From: Micromonospora sp. MA102
GTDB taxonomy: Bacteria > Actinomycetota > Actinomycetes > Mycobacteriales > Micromonosporaceae
Length of the DNA: 64,000 bases
Assembly (NCBI RefSeq): GCF_025460765.1
Contig: NZ_JAMWEG010000022.1
Coordinates: 1-64,000 of the forward strand
Direction of reading: 5' to 3'
A program made the translations under genes and the position numbers. How positions within the stretch are numbered: position 1 is the stretch's first letter; every line of letters begins with the position of its first letter. This document shows, in pieces, positions 48,113 through 57,392 of the stretch. Below the pieces are notes generated by a model, which was not told where the DNA came from, searched no databases, and saw only the letters and a program-made list of their open reading frames with translations.

Positions 48113-50133
48113 ACCCCACGATGACGATCACAGATCCAACGACCGGCCGCCGTCGGACCGGGTTCGTCCCCGCCGCCCCCAGGACCGGGCGGCTGCGCCC
48201 GCTCGGCCTGGACGAGGTCCGCATCACCGGGGGTTTCTGGGCCAGGCGCCAGTCGGTCAACGGCGAGCGCACCCTGGCGCACATCGGTCACTGGCTCGAG
48301 CGGGAGGGCTGGATCAGGAACTTCGAGCTCGCCGCCGCCGGCTCCCTGCCCGACGGCCGGCGCGGGCGCGAGTTCGCCGACTCGGAGATCTACAAGTACC
48401 TCGAGGCGCTGGCCTGGGAGATCGGCCGTACCGGTGACGACACGCTGGAGGCCGCCTTCCGGGACGTGGTCGGCCGGATCGCCCCGGCGCAGGAACCCGA
48501 CGGGTACCTCAACACCAACTTCGGGCGGCCCGGGCAGGCACCACGGTGGTCCGACCTCGAGTGGGGCCACGAGCTGTACTGCCTCGGCCATTTGTTCCAG
48601 GCCGCGGTGGCCCGAGCCCGCACGCGACCGGACGCCGGCGACGACCTGCTGGCCATCGCCCGCCGCGCCGCCAACCTGGTCTGCGAGGTCTTCGGCGACG
48701 AGGGCATCCAGAGCGTGTGCGGACATCCCGAGATCGAGGTCGGGCTCGCGGAGCTGGCGCGCGTCACCAGAGAGCAGCGTTTCCTGCGCCAGGCCGAGCT
48801 GTTCGTCGCCCGGCGCGGCACCGGCTCGCTGCGTCCGATCGAGTGGGGCCAGCAGTACTTCCAGGACGACATCCCGGTGCGCCAGGCCGAGGTGCTGCGC
48901 GGCCACGCCGTCCGGGCCAACTACCTGGCGGCCGGCGCGGTCGACGTCGCCGTCGACACCGGCGACGACGAGCTTCTCTCCGCCCTGGCCACCCAGTGGG
49001 ACAACACGGTGGCCCGGCGTACCTACCTCACCGGCGGCCAGGGCTCCCACCATCAGGACGAAGCCTTCGGTGAGGACTGGGTGCTCCCGCCGGACCGGGC
49101 CTACTCGGAGACCTGCGCGAGCATCGCCTCGATCATGTTCAGCTGGCGCCTGCTGTTGGCCTGCGGCGAAACGCGCTACGGCGACCTTATCGAGCGGACG
49201 CTCTACAACGTGGTCGCCACGTCGCCCTCCGCGTCCGGGACCGCGTTCTACTACGCCAACACCCTGCACCAGCGCAGTCCTGGGGCCGTACCGGACCCGG
49301 ACACGGTTTCACTGCGCGCCGAATCCTCCCTACGGGCGCCCTGGTTCTCGGTCTCCTGCTGCCCGCCCAACGTCGCGCGCACTCTCGCCAGTCTCGACGC
49401 GCTGGTCGCCACCGCGGACGCACAGGGCGTCCAGATCCACCAGTTTGCCAGCTGCAGCATCCGGACCCGGTTGGACAACGGGGAGTCCGTCGCCCTCGAC
49501 GTGCAGACCGACTACCCCCGTTCGGGGTCGGTTCGCCTCACCGCCACCCGGGACGCCGCTGACCCGTGGACCCTCTCGATCCGGGTGCCGCAGTGGGCCG
49601 GTGGGGCCCGGCTGACGGTGACCACGGCAGCCGGTGGAGTCAGCACCACAGACGCCGAGCCCGGGTGGGTGACCGCGCGTCGCTCCTTCCACGCCGGCGA
49701 CGTGGTCGAGCTGGTTCTGCCGATGCGACCGCGCCTGACCCACCCCGATCCCCGCATCGACGCGGTGCGCGGCCAGGTCGCCGTCGAACGGGGGCCCGAG
49801 GTCTACTGCCTCGAGTCCATCGACCTGGAGGTCGTCAGCAGCGGAGAAGTCACCGACGTCGCGGACGTCCGGATCGACGCCGGAGCCGGCCTCGACGACC
49901 ACGACGGCCGACCACGGGTACGTCTCGTAGCGGCGGCACCGGAACCCGGGCCCGATCTCCCCTGGCCCTACGCCGAGCACTCGCTGGAGCCCGTGCCCTC
50001 GAGGTCGTTCGACGTCCCGCTGATCCCGTACCACGACTGGGCCGAGCGGGGCCCGTCCACCATGCGCGTGTGGCTGCCCGTGGCCGCACCGTCGGGCCTC
50101 GACACCCCCGACCCGGGCTCGGAGGAGTCATGA
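48109..50133 (+). CDS. GH127 beta-L-arabinofuranosidase (HypBA1-like)
   Basis: A 674-residue (alpha/alpha)6-barrel enzyme of family GH127 (DUF1680). The four zinc ligands of HypBA1-type enzymes are present: E334 and C336 (YSETCASI) and C417/C418 (SVSCCPPN), the second set including the cysteine nucleophile. Other family blocks are GFWARRQSVNGERTLAHIGHWL, EPDGYLNTNF and TYLTGGQGSHHQDEAFGEDWVLPPDRAY. No signal peptide, so it works on imported arabino-oligosaccharides, releasing L-arabinose with retention. ATG 48109 overlaps the permease stop; ATG 48121 is possible. Product feeds AraA, AraB and AraD encoded next. Confidence 0.95.
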   Translation: MNPTMTITDPTTGRRRTGFVPAAPRTGRLRPLGLDEVRITGGFWARRQSVNGERTLAHIGHWLEREGWIRNFELAAAGSLPDGRRGREFADSEIYKYLEALAWEIGRTGDDTLEAAFRDVVGRIAPAQEPDGYLNTNFGRPGQAPRWSDLEWGHELYCLGHLFQAAVARARTRPDAGDDLLAIARRAANLVCEVFGDEGIQSVCGHPEIEVGLAELARVTREQRFLRQAELFVARRGTGSLRPIEWGQQYFQDDIPVRQAEVLRGHAVRANYLAAGAVDVAVDTGDDELLSALATQWDNTVARRTYLTGGQGSHHQDEAFGEDWVLPPDRAYSETCASIASIMFSWRLLLACGETRYGDLIERTLYNVVATSPSASGTAFYYANTLHQRSPGAVPDPDTVSLRAESSLRAPWFSVSCCPPNVARTLASLDALVATADAQGVQIHQFASCSIRTRLDNGESVALDVQTDYPRSGSVRLTATRDAADPWTLSIRVPQWAGGARLTVTTAAGGVSTTDAEPGWVTARRSFHAGDVVELVLPMRPRLTHPDPRIDAVRGQVAVERGPEVYCLESIDLEVVSSGEVTDVADVRIDAGAGLDDHDGRPRVRLVAAAPEPGPDLPWPYAEHSLEPVPSRSFDVPLIPYHDWAERGPSTMRVWLPVAAPSGLDTPDPGSEES

Positions 50134-51794
50134 CAGCACCTACCGGCACCTACACGGTGGGCGTGGACTTCGGCACGCTGTCCGGTCGCGCGGTGGTGGT
50201 GCGCGTGTCCGACGGTGCGGAGCTGGGCTCGGCGGTGTGCGAGTACCCACACGGCGTGGTGGACACGGTGCTGCCGGGCACGGGTGACAAGCTGCCGCCG
50301 GAGTGGGCGCTGCAGGTGCCGGCCGACTACCTGCACGTGCTGCGGACCGCGGTCCCACAGGCGGTGCGCGCCGCGGGCGTGGACCCGGCCGGCGTCATCG
50401 GGATCGCGACTGACTTCACGGCGTGCACGATGGTCCCGACTTTCGCGGACGGGACCCCGTTGTGCGAGACGGCGGAGTTCGCCGCGAACCCGCACGCGTA
50501 CGTCAAGCTGTGGCGGCACCACGCGGCGCAGGGCCAGGCGGACCGGATCAACGCCCTCGCCGCCGGGCGCGGGGAGCCGTGGCTGGCCCGTTACGGCGGT
50601 TTCATCTCCTCGGAGTGGGAGTTCGCCAAGGGCCTTCAGATCCTCGAGGAAGCCCTCGAGGTGTACAGCGCGATGGACCGGTTCGTCGAAGCCGCGGACT
50701 GGATCGTGTGGCAACTGTGCGGCAGGTACGTCCGCAACGCGTGCACGGCCGGCTACAAGGGGATCTACCAGGACGGGTCGTACCCGTCCCGGGAGTTCCT
50801 CGCCGCGCTCAACCCGGACTTCGCCGGGTTCGTGGCGGAGAAGATCGCCCAGCCGATCGGCCAGCTCGGCGAGGCGGCCGGTCGGCTGACCGCCGAGGCC
50901 GCGGCGTGGACGGGGCTGCCGGAGGGCATCGCGGTGGCGGTGGGCAACGTCGACGCCCACGTCTCCGCTCCCGCCGCGCAGGCGGTGGAGCCGGGCCAGA
51001 TGGTCGCGATCATGGGCACCTCGACGTGCCACGTGGTGAGCGGAGCCGTGCTGCGCGAGATCCCGGGCATGTGCGGTGTCGTGGACGGCGGGATCGTCCC
51101 CGGCCTGTGGGGCTACGAGGCGGGTCAGTCGGGTGTCGGCGACATCTTCGGGTGGTTCGTCCGGACCGGCGTGCCGCCGGAGTACCACGCCGCGGCCCAG
51201 GAGCAGGGCATCTCGGTACACGAGCACCTCACCGACCTCGCCGCGAAGCAGGCGATCGGCGAGCACGGGCTCATGGCCCTCGACTGGCACAGTGGCAACC
51301 GGTCGGTGCTCGTCGACCACGAGCTCTCCGGCCTCGTCGTCGGCCAGACCCTCGCCACCCGCCCCGAGGACACCTACCGGGCGCTCCTGGAGGCCACGGC
51401 GTTCGGCGCCCGCACCATCGTCGAGGCGTTCCGCGACGCGGGCGTACCCGTGGAGGAGTTCATCGTCGCCGGCGGCCTGCTCCGGAACCCGTTGCTCATG
51501 CAGATCTACGCCGACGTGCTCGGCATGCCCCTGTCGGTCGTGACCTCCGAGCAGGGCCCGGCGCTCGGGTCGGCGATCCACGCCGCGGTCGCCGCGGGCG
51601 CCTACCCCGACATCCGCGACGCGGCGGCCGCCATGGGCGGCCGCGAGGTGGGCGCCTACCGGCCGGTGGCCGAGAACTCAGCCGCCTACGACGGGCTCTA
51701 CGCCGAGTACCGCGCGCTGCACGACCACTTCGGACGGGGCGGCACCGACGTCATGCGGCGGCTCAAGGCGATCCGCAGGAGGGCCCTCCGGTGA
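50130..51794 (+). CDS. araB: L-ribulokinase AraB
   Basis: A 554-residue FGGY carbohydrate kinase. AraB signs are VGVDFGTLSGRAVVVRVSDGAELGSAVCEYPHGV at the N terminus, ATDFTACTMVP, GYKGIYQDGSYPSREFLAALNPDF, MGTSTCHVV and the FGGY C-terminal signature in EATAFGARTIVEAFRDAGVPVEEFIVAGGLLRNPLLMQIYADVLG. It phosphorylates L-ribulose to L-ribulose 5-phosphate. ATG 50130 follows GGAGG and overlaps the GH127 stop; its own stop overlaps araD. Confidence 0.95.
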   Translation: MTAPTGTYTVGVDFGTLSGRAVVVRVSDGAELGSAVCEYPHGVVDTVLPGTGDKLPPEWALQVPADYLHVLRTAVPQAVRAAGVDPAGVIGIATDFTACTMVPTFADGTPLCETAEFAANPHAYVKLWRHHAAQGQADRINALAAGRGEPWLARYGGFISSEWEFAKGLQILEEALEVYSAMDRFVEAADWIVWQLCGRYVRNACTAGYKGIYQDGSYPSREFLAALNPDFAGFVAEKIAQPIGQLGEAAGRLTAEAAAWTGLPEGIAVAVGNVDAHVSAPAAQAVEPGQMVAIMGTSTCHVVSGAVLREIPGMCGVVDGGIVPGLWGYEAGQSGVGDIFGWFVRTGVPPEYHAAAQEQGISVHEHLTDLAAKQAIGEHGLMALDWHSGNRSVLVDHELSGLVVGQTLATRPEDTYRALLEATAFGARTIVEAFRDAGVPVEEFIVAGGLLRNPLLMQIYADVLGMPLSVVTSEQGPALGSAIHAAVAAGAYPDIRDAAAAMGGREVGAYRPVAENSAAYDGLYAEYRALHDHFGRGGTDVMRRLKAIRRRALR

Positions 51795-52489
51795 CCACCA
51801 CCACGACCGCACAGGTGCGGCACGCCATCGAGGTGCTGCGCGAGGAGCTGGTCCGGCTGCACGCCGAGCTGACCCGCAACGAGCTGGTGATCTGGACCGC
51901 GGGCAACGTCTCGGCCCGGGTGCCCGACACCGACCTGATGGTGATCAAGCCGTCAGGTGTCTCCTACGACGAACTGTCGGCCGAGACGATGGTCGTCACC
52001 GACCTCCAGGGACGTCTGGTGCACGGCGAGCACCAACCGTCATCCGACACCGCGGCACACGCCTACGTCTACCGGCACCTGCCCGAGGTGGGTGGCGTGG
52101 TGCACACCCACTCGACCTACGCCACCGCGTGGTGCGCGCGCCGGGAGCCCATCCCGTGCGTGCTCACCATGGTTGCCGACGAGTTCGGCGGTGACATACC
52201 GGTCGGGCCGTTCGCCCTCATCGGCGACGACTCGATCGGCCACGGAATCGTCGAGACCCTCCGCCACAGCCGCTCGCGGGCCGTGCTCATGGGCGGGCAC
52301 GGCCCGTTCACCATCGGTGCGACTCCGCGCGACGCGGTGAAGGTGGCCGTGATGCTCGAGGACGTCGCCCGCACCGTCCACATCGCCCAGCAGCTCGGCG
52401 TCACGCCGCGACTCGCCCCCGCCGCGATCGACATCCTCTACGACCGCTATCAGAACGTCTACGGACAGAAGGGAAACGCCGTCCCATGA
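51791..52489 (+). CDS. araD: L-ribulose-5-phosphate 4-epimerase AraD
   Basis: A 232-residue class II aldolase/epimerase. Phosphate and zinc sites: TAGNVSARVPDTDLMVIKPSGVSYDEL, SSDTAAHAYVYRHLPEVGGVVHTHSTYATAW (zinc histidines in HTH) and VLMGGHGPFTIG (third histidine). Converts L-ribulose 5-phosphate to D-xylulose 5-phosphate. GTG 51791 overlaps the araB stop by four bases (GTGA). Confidence 0.94.
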   Translation: MTTTTTAQVRHAIEVLREELVRLHAELTRNELVIWTAGNVSARVPDTDLMVIKPSGVSYDELSAETMVVTDLQGRLVHGEHQPSSDTAAHAYVYRHLPEVGGVVHTHSTYATAWCARREPIPCVLTMVADEFGGDIPVGPFALIGDDSIGHGIVETLRHSRSRAVLMGGHGPFTIGATPRDAVKVAVMLEDVARTVHIAQQLGVTPRLAPAAIDILYDRYQNVYGQKGNAVP

Positions 52490-53985
52490 GCGCGCGCCCC
52501 CAGATCTGGTTCCTCACCGGCAGTCAGGGCCTCTACGGCGAGGACGTCCTCGCCCAGGTCGCCCAGCAGTCGAAGGTGATCTCCGACGCCCTCGCGGCCA
52601 GCGAGGCGATCGTCGCCGACGTCGTCGCCAAACCGGTGCTCACCGACACCGACGCGATCCGCCGGGTCATGCTCGACGCCAGCAGCGACGACGCGTGCGC
52701 CGGGGTCATCGCCTGGATGCACACCTTCTCCCCCGCGAAAATGTGGATCTCCGGTCTCGAGCGCCTGCAGAAGCCGCTGCTGCACCTGCACACCCAGGCG
52801 AACCGCGACCTGCCCTGGCGCACGATCGACATGGACTTCATGAACCTGAACCAGGCCGCACACGGCGACCGCGAGTTCGGCTACATCCAGTCCCGCCTCG
52901 GTGTCGTGCGCAAGACGGTGGCCGGCCACGTCTCAGATCCCGATACCGTTGCCGCCGTCGCAGTCTGGGCACGCGCGGCGGTCGGGCTCGCCGAGGTGCG
53001 CGGCCTGCGGCTGGTGCGTTTCGGCGACAACATGCGGGGCGTCGCGGTCACCGAGGGCGACAAGGTCGAGGCCGAGCGCCGCTTCGGCGTCTCGGTCAAC
53101 ACTCACGGGGTCAACGACCTCGTCGCCGTCGTCGAGGCCGTCACCGACTCCCACGTCGACACCCTCGTCAAGGAGTACGACGAGCTGTACGACGTCAGTC
53201 CCGAGCTGCGGGCCGGTGGGGAGCGGCGCGAGTCGCTGCGCTACGGCGCCCGGATCGAGCTGGCCCTGCGGCAGTTCCTCACCGAGGGCCGCTACGGGGC
53301 GTTCACCACCAACTTCGAGGACCTCGGAGGCCTGCGCCAGCTGCCCGGCCTCGCCGTTCAACGGCTTATGGCCGACGGTTACGGCTTCGGCGGTGAGGGC
53401 GACTGGAAAACGTCGGTCCTGCTGCGCACCCTGAAGGTGATGGCCGACGGCCTTCCCGGCGGCACCTCCTTCATGGAGGACTACACCTACCACCTCGAGC
53501 CCGGCCGTCAGCTCGTGCTCGGCGCACACATGCTCGAGGTCTGCCCGTCCATCGCCGCGGCCCGGCCCCGCCTCGAGATCCACCCGCTCGGTATCGGCGG
53601 CCGCGAGGACCCCGTCCGGCTCGTGTTCGACGCCGCCCCCCGCGACGGCTTCGTCGTCGGCATGGCCGACATGGGCGACCGCTTCCGCCTCGTGGGCAAC
53701 GCGATCGATCTCGTCCGGCCGCTCGAGGCACTTCCCGCGCTCCCCGTCGCCCGAGCGGTCTGGGCGCCCCGTCCGGACCTGCGCACCTCGACCACCTCCT
53801 GGCTCACCGCCGGAGGCCCCCACCACACCGTGCTCTCCACCGCGCTGACCCGTGAACACCTGGAGGACTTCGCCGAGATGGCGGGCGTCGAGCTCGCCTA
53901 CATCGACGAGACCACCACGACGCGCGGCTTCACCCGCGAGCTGAGGTGGAACAACGCCTACCACCGGCTCGCGCAGGGTCTCTGA
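52486..53985 (+). CDS. araA: L-arabinose isomerase AraA
   Basis: A 499-residue L-arabinose isomerase of full family length. Blocks: IWFLTGSQGLYGEDVLAQVAQQS, GVIAWMHTFSPAKMWISGLERLQKPLLHLHTQANRDLPW, and the metal-site glutamates in FTTNFEDLGG and TSFMEDYTYHLEPG, with histidines in GAHMLEVCP and NNAYHRLA. Converts L-arabinose to L-ribulose. ATG 52486 overlaps the araD stop. Last gene of the arabinose operon, which thereby runs from uptake to the pentose phosphate pathway. Confidence 0.96.
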   Translation: MSARPQIWFLTGSQGLYGEDVLAQVAQQSKVISDALAASEAIVADVVAKPVLTDTDAIRRVMLDASSDDACAGVIAWMHTFSPAKMWISGLERLQKPLLHLHTQANRDLPWRTIDMDFMNLNQAAHGDREFGYIQSRLGVVRKTVAGHVSDPDTVAAVAVWARAAVGLAEVRGLRLVRFGDNMRGVAVTEGDKVEAERRFGVSVNTHGVNDLVAVVEAVTDSHVDTLVKEYDELYDVSPELRAGGERRESLRYGARIELALRQFLTEGRYGAFTTNFEDLGGLRQLPGLAVQRLMADGYGFGGEGDWKTSVLLRTLKVMADGLPGGTSFMEDYTYHLEPGRQLVLGAHMLEVCPSIAAARPRLEIHPLGIGGREDPVRLVFDAAPRDGFVVGMADMGDRFRLVGNAIDLVRPLEALPALPVARAVWAPRPDLRTSTTSWLTAGGPHHTVLSTALTREHLEDFAEMAGVELAYIDETTTTRGFTRELRWNNAYHRLAQGL

Positions 53986-54017
53986 TCCTGGCGGTCATGT
54001 GCGGCGCACGGTGAGCT

Positions 54018-54131
54018 GACACCAGCGCGCAGGCCTTCGCCGCGCTGATCGCCTCCACCTACTACGACCAGCAACGCCACCGCGGCACCGGCCACCACAC
54101 CGCCCTGCGTCAGCTCGGCAACCGCCTCGAT
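54018..54131 (+). pseudogene. IS110-family transposase C-terminal fragment
   Basis: A 38-codon scrap reading DTSAQAFAALIASTYYDQQR and HRGTGHHTALRQLGNRL, which matches the conserved C-terminal block S-x-x-YYDxxRxxGxxHxxAxRxLxNRL of IS110 transposases. No start, no catalytic serine or DEDD residues; cut on both sides, immediately before the DUF1275 gene end. Confidence 0.7.
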
Positions 54132-54132
54132 G

Positions 54133-54849
54133 CTATTCCGCCATGCGCGTCGACGCGGCGATGACGAGCACGAGTGGCGCGATCAACAGCACCGGCGACC
54201 ATGCGGGCAGGTGCCTGGCCATCAGCGCACCGACGACGGCGCCGGTGATCAGGGCCAGCAGGACGTGGGCCTTGGGCCGCAGGCTGTGCCATGGGTTCCG
54301 GGCAGCGACCCCCGCGATCAGGCTCGTGAGCGTGCCGGTCAGGTACGTGGAGGAGAGGCCCGGTACGCCGAAGCGCTGGATGGCACTGCTCTGGACGCCC
54401 AGCGCCGCTGCCGACAGCATCAAGAGCCCAAGATCGACCTGCTCCGAACGACTGTGCAGGTTGACCACCCAGACGACGAGGAAGACGACGAACACCAGGA
54501 GTTCCAGGACGAGCGTGTGGGTGACCCGGCGGGGCCAGACGGGGTCGTCCGGCTGCGCCGAGCCGGCGAGGCGGGCGCCGGCGAGGACGCCGGTGATGAA
54601 ACTGAGAATGGCGCAGCCGGAGGTCAGGGCGAGGTCGGCGTCGCCGCTGCCCGCCGAGAGCCCGAGCAGGACCATGTTGCCCGTCATGACGCTGGAAAAA
54701 GCTCCACCGAGGGCCAGGAAGCCGATGGCGTCGGCGCTACCGGTCAGGAAGGTGAGCACGACAACGAGGGCCTGCCGCCGCCGCGCGAGGTTCCGGTTCC
54801 CCGTCACCGCGGCGCGCAGGCGCATGACGGATGGCACTGTTTTCAGCAC
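54133..54849 (-). CDS. DUF1275 (YoaK-like) membrane protein
   Basis: A 238-residue integral membrane protein with about six helices. The family entry VVVLTFLTGSADAIGFLALGGAFSSVMTGNMVLLGLS is exact for DUF1275, followed by AAALGVQSSAIQRFGVPGLSSTYLTGTLTSLI, the second conserved block with the T-G-T-L-T motif. Function of the family is unknown; transport is likely. Divergent from the GntR gene across 70 bases that contain a TTCGTATACG box. Confidence 0.92.
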   Translation of the reverse strand: MLKTVPSVMRLRAAVTGNRNLARRRQALVVVLTFLTGSADAIGFLALGGAFSSVMTGNMVLLGLSAGSGDADLALTSGCAILSFITGVLAGARLAGSAQPDDPVWPRRVTHTLVLELLVFVVFLVVWVVNLHSRSEQVDLGLLMLSAAALGVQSSAIQRFGVPGLSSTYLTGTLTSLIAGVAARNPWHSLRPKAHVLLALITGAVVGALMARHLPAWSPVLLIAPLVLVIAASTRMAE

Positions 54850-54875
54850 GGTCGGCTATCCTTCCCAAATTGTTC

Positions 54876-54885
54876 TTCGTATACG
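54876..54885. promoter_or_regulatory. GTATAC-centred box between DUF1275 and GntR genes
   Basis: TTCGTATACG. The same core in the opposite orientation, TGTATACGAA, occurs at 62997-63006 before the peptide-binding protein gene. A short GTATAC palindrome ahead of both units is a good candidate for the FCD-GntR operator. Confidence 0.6.
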
Positions 54886-54919
54886 CTCTGCCTGGACGAT
54901 TCACGGAGAGGCGGTCAGG

Positions 54920-55600
54920 TTGGCAGATGACCTGCGAGGCAAGCTGGGCGCTCAACACCTGCCGCTACGCGATCAGGTCCTCGCCGCACTGCGGACCGCC
55001 ATCATCAACGGCGACTACCTTCCGGGCGAGCGGCTGACCGAGGATCGGCTGGCCGAGGACTTCGCCGTCTCCCGCAACCCGGTCCGGGAGGCACTGCGCG
55101 TCGCGGAGGCGGAGGGTTTCGTCGTGATCCTGCCCCGCCGCGGGGCGGTGGTCGCCTCCCCGAGCAGTGCGACCGTGGCGGACATGTTCGCCGTCCGCCA
55201 GCGCCTGGAGTCGCTGGCCGCCCGGCTGGCGGCCGAGCGGGCGACGGCGGCGGACGTGGCCGCCCTGCGGGGCCTGCTGGAGCAGGGCCGCGAGGCGACG
55301 CAGCAGCAGGACCTCGCCCGGGTCGCCGAGCTGAACAGCGCCCTGCACCTGCGGATCCTCGAGATCAGCGGCAACCCGTGGCTTTTGTCGATCGCCAAGG
55401 CGCTCTACCTCCATGTGCAGTGGGTCTTCCGGCTGGGCGCCGCGGAACGGGCACCACACTCGTGGGCCGAGCACATCCAACTGGTCGACGCCATCGAGTC
55501 GGGTGACGGTGACCGGGCCGAGCGGGCCGCACTGGCCCATCTCGATGCCGCTTCCGCTGCCGCGTACGAGAACGCCGAGGCCGGATACGGAACCCGCTGA
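54920..55600 (+). CDS. GntR-family (FadR/FCD) regulator of peptide locus
   Basis: A 226-residue regulator: winged helix with LRDQVLAALRTAIINGDYLPGERLTEDRLAEDFAVSRNPVREALRVAEAEGFVV, then an FCD domain with SATVADMFAVRQRLESLAARLAAE, SALHLRILEISGNPW and HSWAEHIQLVDAIESGDGDRAERAALAHLDAA holding metal-ligand histidines. TTG 54920 is the likely start, eight bases after GGAGAGG; no ATG or GTG in frame fits. It probably controls the divergent DUF1275 gene and the peptide transporter/ggt operon that converges on it. Confidence 0.9.
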   Translation: MADDLRGKLGAQHLPLRDQVLAALRTAIINGDYLPGERLTEDRLAEDFAVSRNPVREALRVAEAEGFVVILPRRGAVVASPSSATVADMFAVRQRLESLAARLAAERATAADVAALRGLLEQGREATQQQDLARVAELNSALHLRILEISGNPWLLSIAKALYLHVQWVFRLGAAERAPHSWAEHIQLVDAIESGDGDRAERAALAHLDAASAAAYENAEAGYGTR

Positions 55601-55604
55601 GGCG

Positions 55605-57392
55605 TCAGCGGCCGCAGGCGTAGCCCTGCATGCCACGCGGGTTCGCTCCGGCCGCCAGCACGCCGGTGTCCGGATCGCGGGTCACCGCACAGAGGCGACC
55701 CAGGCTCCACGCGCCGGACAGCCGCACCTCGTGCCCCTGCGCGCGCAACGCCGCCAGGACATCCTCGTCCAGCCGGTCCTCGACCACGAGGACACCGGGC
55801 TCGTTGTCGCGCGGGTAGAACGAGGCCGGCAGGCTGAGGGTGTGCCACATCGGCGCGTCGATGGCTTCCTGCAGGGGCCGACCTCCGGCGAGATGACGCA
55901 ACAGGAACAGCAGCTGCCACTGGTCCTGCTGGTCGCCACCAGGAGTGCCGAACGCCAGGACGGGCTTCCCGTCGCGGTGCACCATGGTCGGGCTCAGCGT
56001 GGTGCGCGGCCGGCGTCCCGGCGCCAGCGACGAGGCGAGACCTTCCTCCAGCCAGAACATCTGGAGCCGGCTGCCGAGGGGGAAGCCGAGGTCCGGAATG
56101 GTGGGAGAGCTCTGCAGCCAGCCGCCGCTCGGCGTGGCGGAGATCATGTTGCCCCAGCGGTCGACCACGTCGACGTGGCAGGTGTCGCCCCGGGTCACCC
56201 CGTCCGACTGCACCGTCGGCTCGCCCGTCGTGGGGTCCGCGAGGTCGACCCGGCGTCCGGCGCCGCGTCGTACGTGAGCCGGGAGGCGTGGCTCGGCGCC
56301 TTCGGGGCGGCCCGGTCGCAGTTCCGCTGACGCGCGGTCCCCGATGAGGCCGGCCCGCTCCCGCGCGTACTCGCGGGAGAGCAGCGCCTTCGCGGGCACG
56401 GGACCGTCGCCGTACCAGGCCTCACGGTCGGCGAAGGCGAGTTTGAGGGCCTCGGCCTGGGCGTGGATGCCGGCCGCGGTCGACGGGTCGTACGCCCCGG
56501 TGTCGTCGAGCGCGTCGAGGACCGCCAGGGTCTGCAACAGCACCGGCCCCTGCCCCCAGAAGCCGGTCTTCGCCACCGTGTAGCCGTGCCAGTCGAGGGT
56601 GGTCGCTTCCTCCCAGGTGGCCGAGTAGGCAGCCATGTCCGCGCCGGTGACGAGACCGGCGTGCGCGCGTCCGCTGGAGTCCTGGAAGGGTTCCCGGCTG
56701 AACCGGTCGACCGCCTCGGCGACGAAGCCCTCACCCCAGGCGCGACGTGCGGCCTCGATCTGCGCCTCCCGGTCCGAGCCCGCTGCCCGGCCGGCGTCGA
56801 CCAGCCGTTGCAGGGTCTGCGCGTACGCCCGGTTGGTGAACAGCTCCCCCGCCGCCGGCGGCCGGCCGTCGCGGAGCCAGAGCTGGGCGGAGGTGGGCCA
56901 GTGCTCCTCGAACAGCGACCGCACGGCGGCCACGGTGTCGCCGACCCGGCCGATCAGGGGGTGGCCCGCGCCGGCGTAGCCGATCGCCGGTTCCAGCACC
57001 TCCTCGAGGGAGAGTGTGCCGTGGTCGCGCAGCAGCAGGAGCCAGGCGTCCACGGCGCCGGGGACGGCCGCGGCGAGCGGGCCGGACCCGGGGATGAGGT
57101 CCATCCCGAGGGAGCGGAAGTGCGCGATGGTGGCGCCGGCCGGCGCCGGCCCCTGCCCGCAGAGCACCCTCGGGGTCGGGTCGTGCGCGGTGGCGACGAT
57201 TGCCGGCACCTCACCGCCGGGCCCGTTCAGGTGTGGTTCGACGACGTGCAGCACGAATCCGGCGGTGACCGCGGCGTCGAAGGCGTTCCCACCGCGCTCG
57301 AGGATCCCCATGGCGGACTGGCTCGCGAGCCAGTGCGTCGAGGACACCATCCCGAAGGTTCCCTGCAGGGTCGGCCTGGTGGTGAACGTCAT
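55605..57392 (-). CDS. ggt: Gamma-glutamyltransferase
   Basis: A 595-residue Ntn-hydrolase. Conserved start GMVSSTHWLASQSAMGILERGGNAFDAAVTAGFVLHVVEPHLNGPGG; autoprocessing threonine in VTRGDTCHVDVVDRWGNMISATPSGGWLQSSP; later LSPTMVHRDGKPVLAFGTPGGDQQDQWQL. No signal peptide is present, which is unusual: most bacterial enzymes are exported. It is the last gene of the peptide ABC operon, so it may cleave imported gamma-glutamyl compounds in the cytoplasm. Overlaps the ATPase gene by four bases. Confidence 0.93.
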   Translation of the reverse strand: MTFTTRPTLQGTFGMVSSTHWLASQSAMGILERGGNAFDAAVTAGFVLHVVEPHLNGPGGEVPAIVATAHDPTPRVLCGQGPAPAGATIAHFRSLGMDLIPGSGPLAAAVPGAVDAWLLLLRDHGTLSLEEVLEPAIGYAGAGHPLIGRVGDTVAAVRSLFEEHWPTSAQLWLRDGRPPAAGELFTNRAYAQTLQRLVDAGRAAGSDREAQIEAARRAWGEGFVAEAVDRFSREPFQDSSGRAHAGLVTGADMAAYSATWEEATTLDWHGYTVAKTGFWGQGPVLLQTLAVLDALDDTGAYDPSTAAGIHAQAEALKLAFADREAWYGDGPVPAKALLSREYARERAGLIGDRASAELRPGRPEGAEPRLPAHVRRGAGRRVDLADPTTGEPTVQSDGVTRGDTCHVDVVDRWGNMISATPSGGWLQSSPTIPDLGFPLGSRLQMFWLEEGLASSLAPGRRPRTTLSPTMVHRDGKPVLAFGTPGGDQQDQWQLLFLLRHLAGGRPLQEAIDAPMWHTLSLPASFYPRDNEPGVLVVEDRLDEDVLAALRAQGHEVRLSGAWSLGRLCAVTRDPDTGVLAAGANPRGMQGYACGR

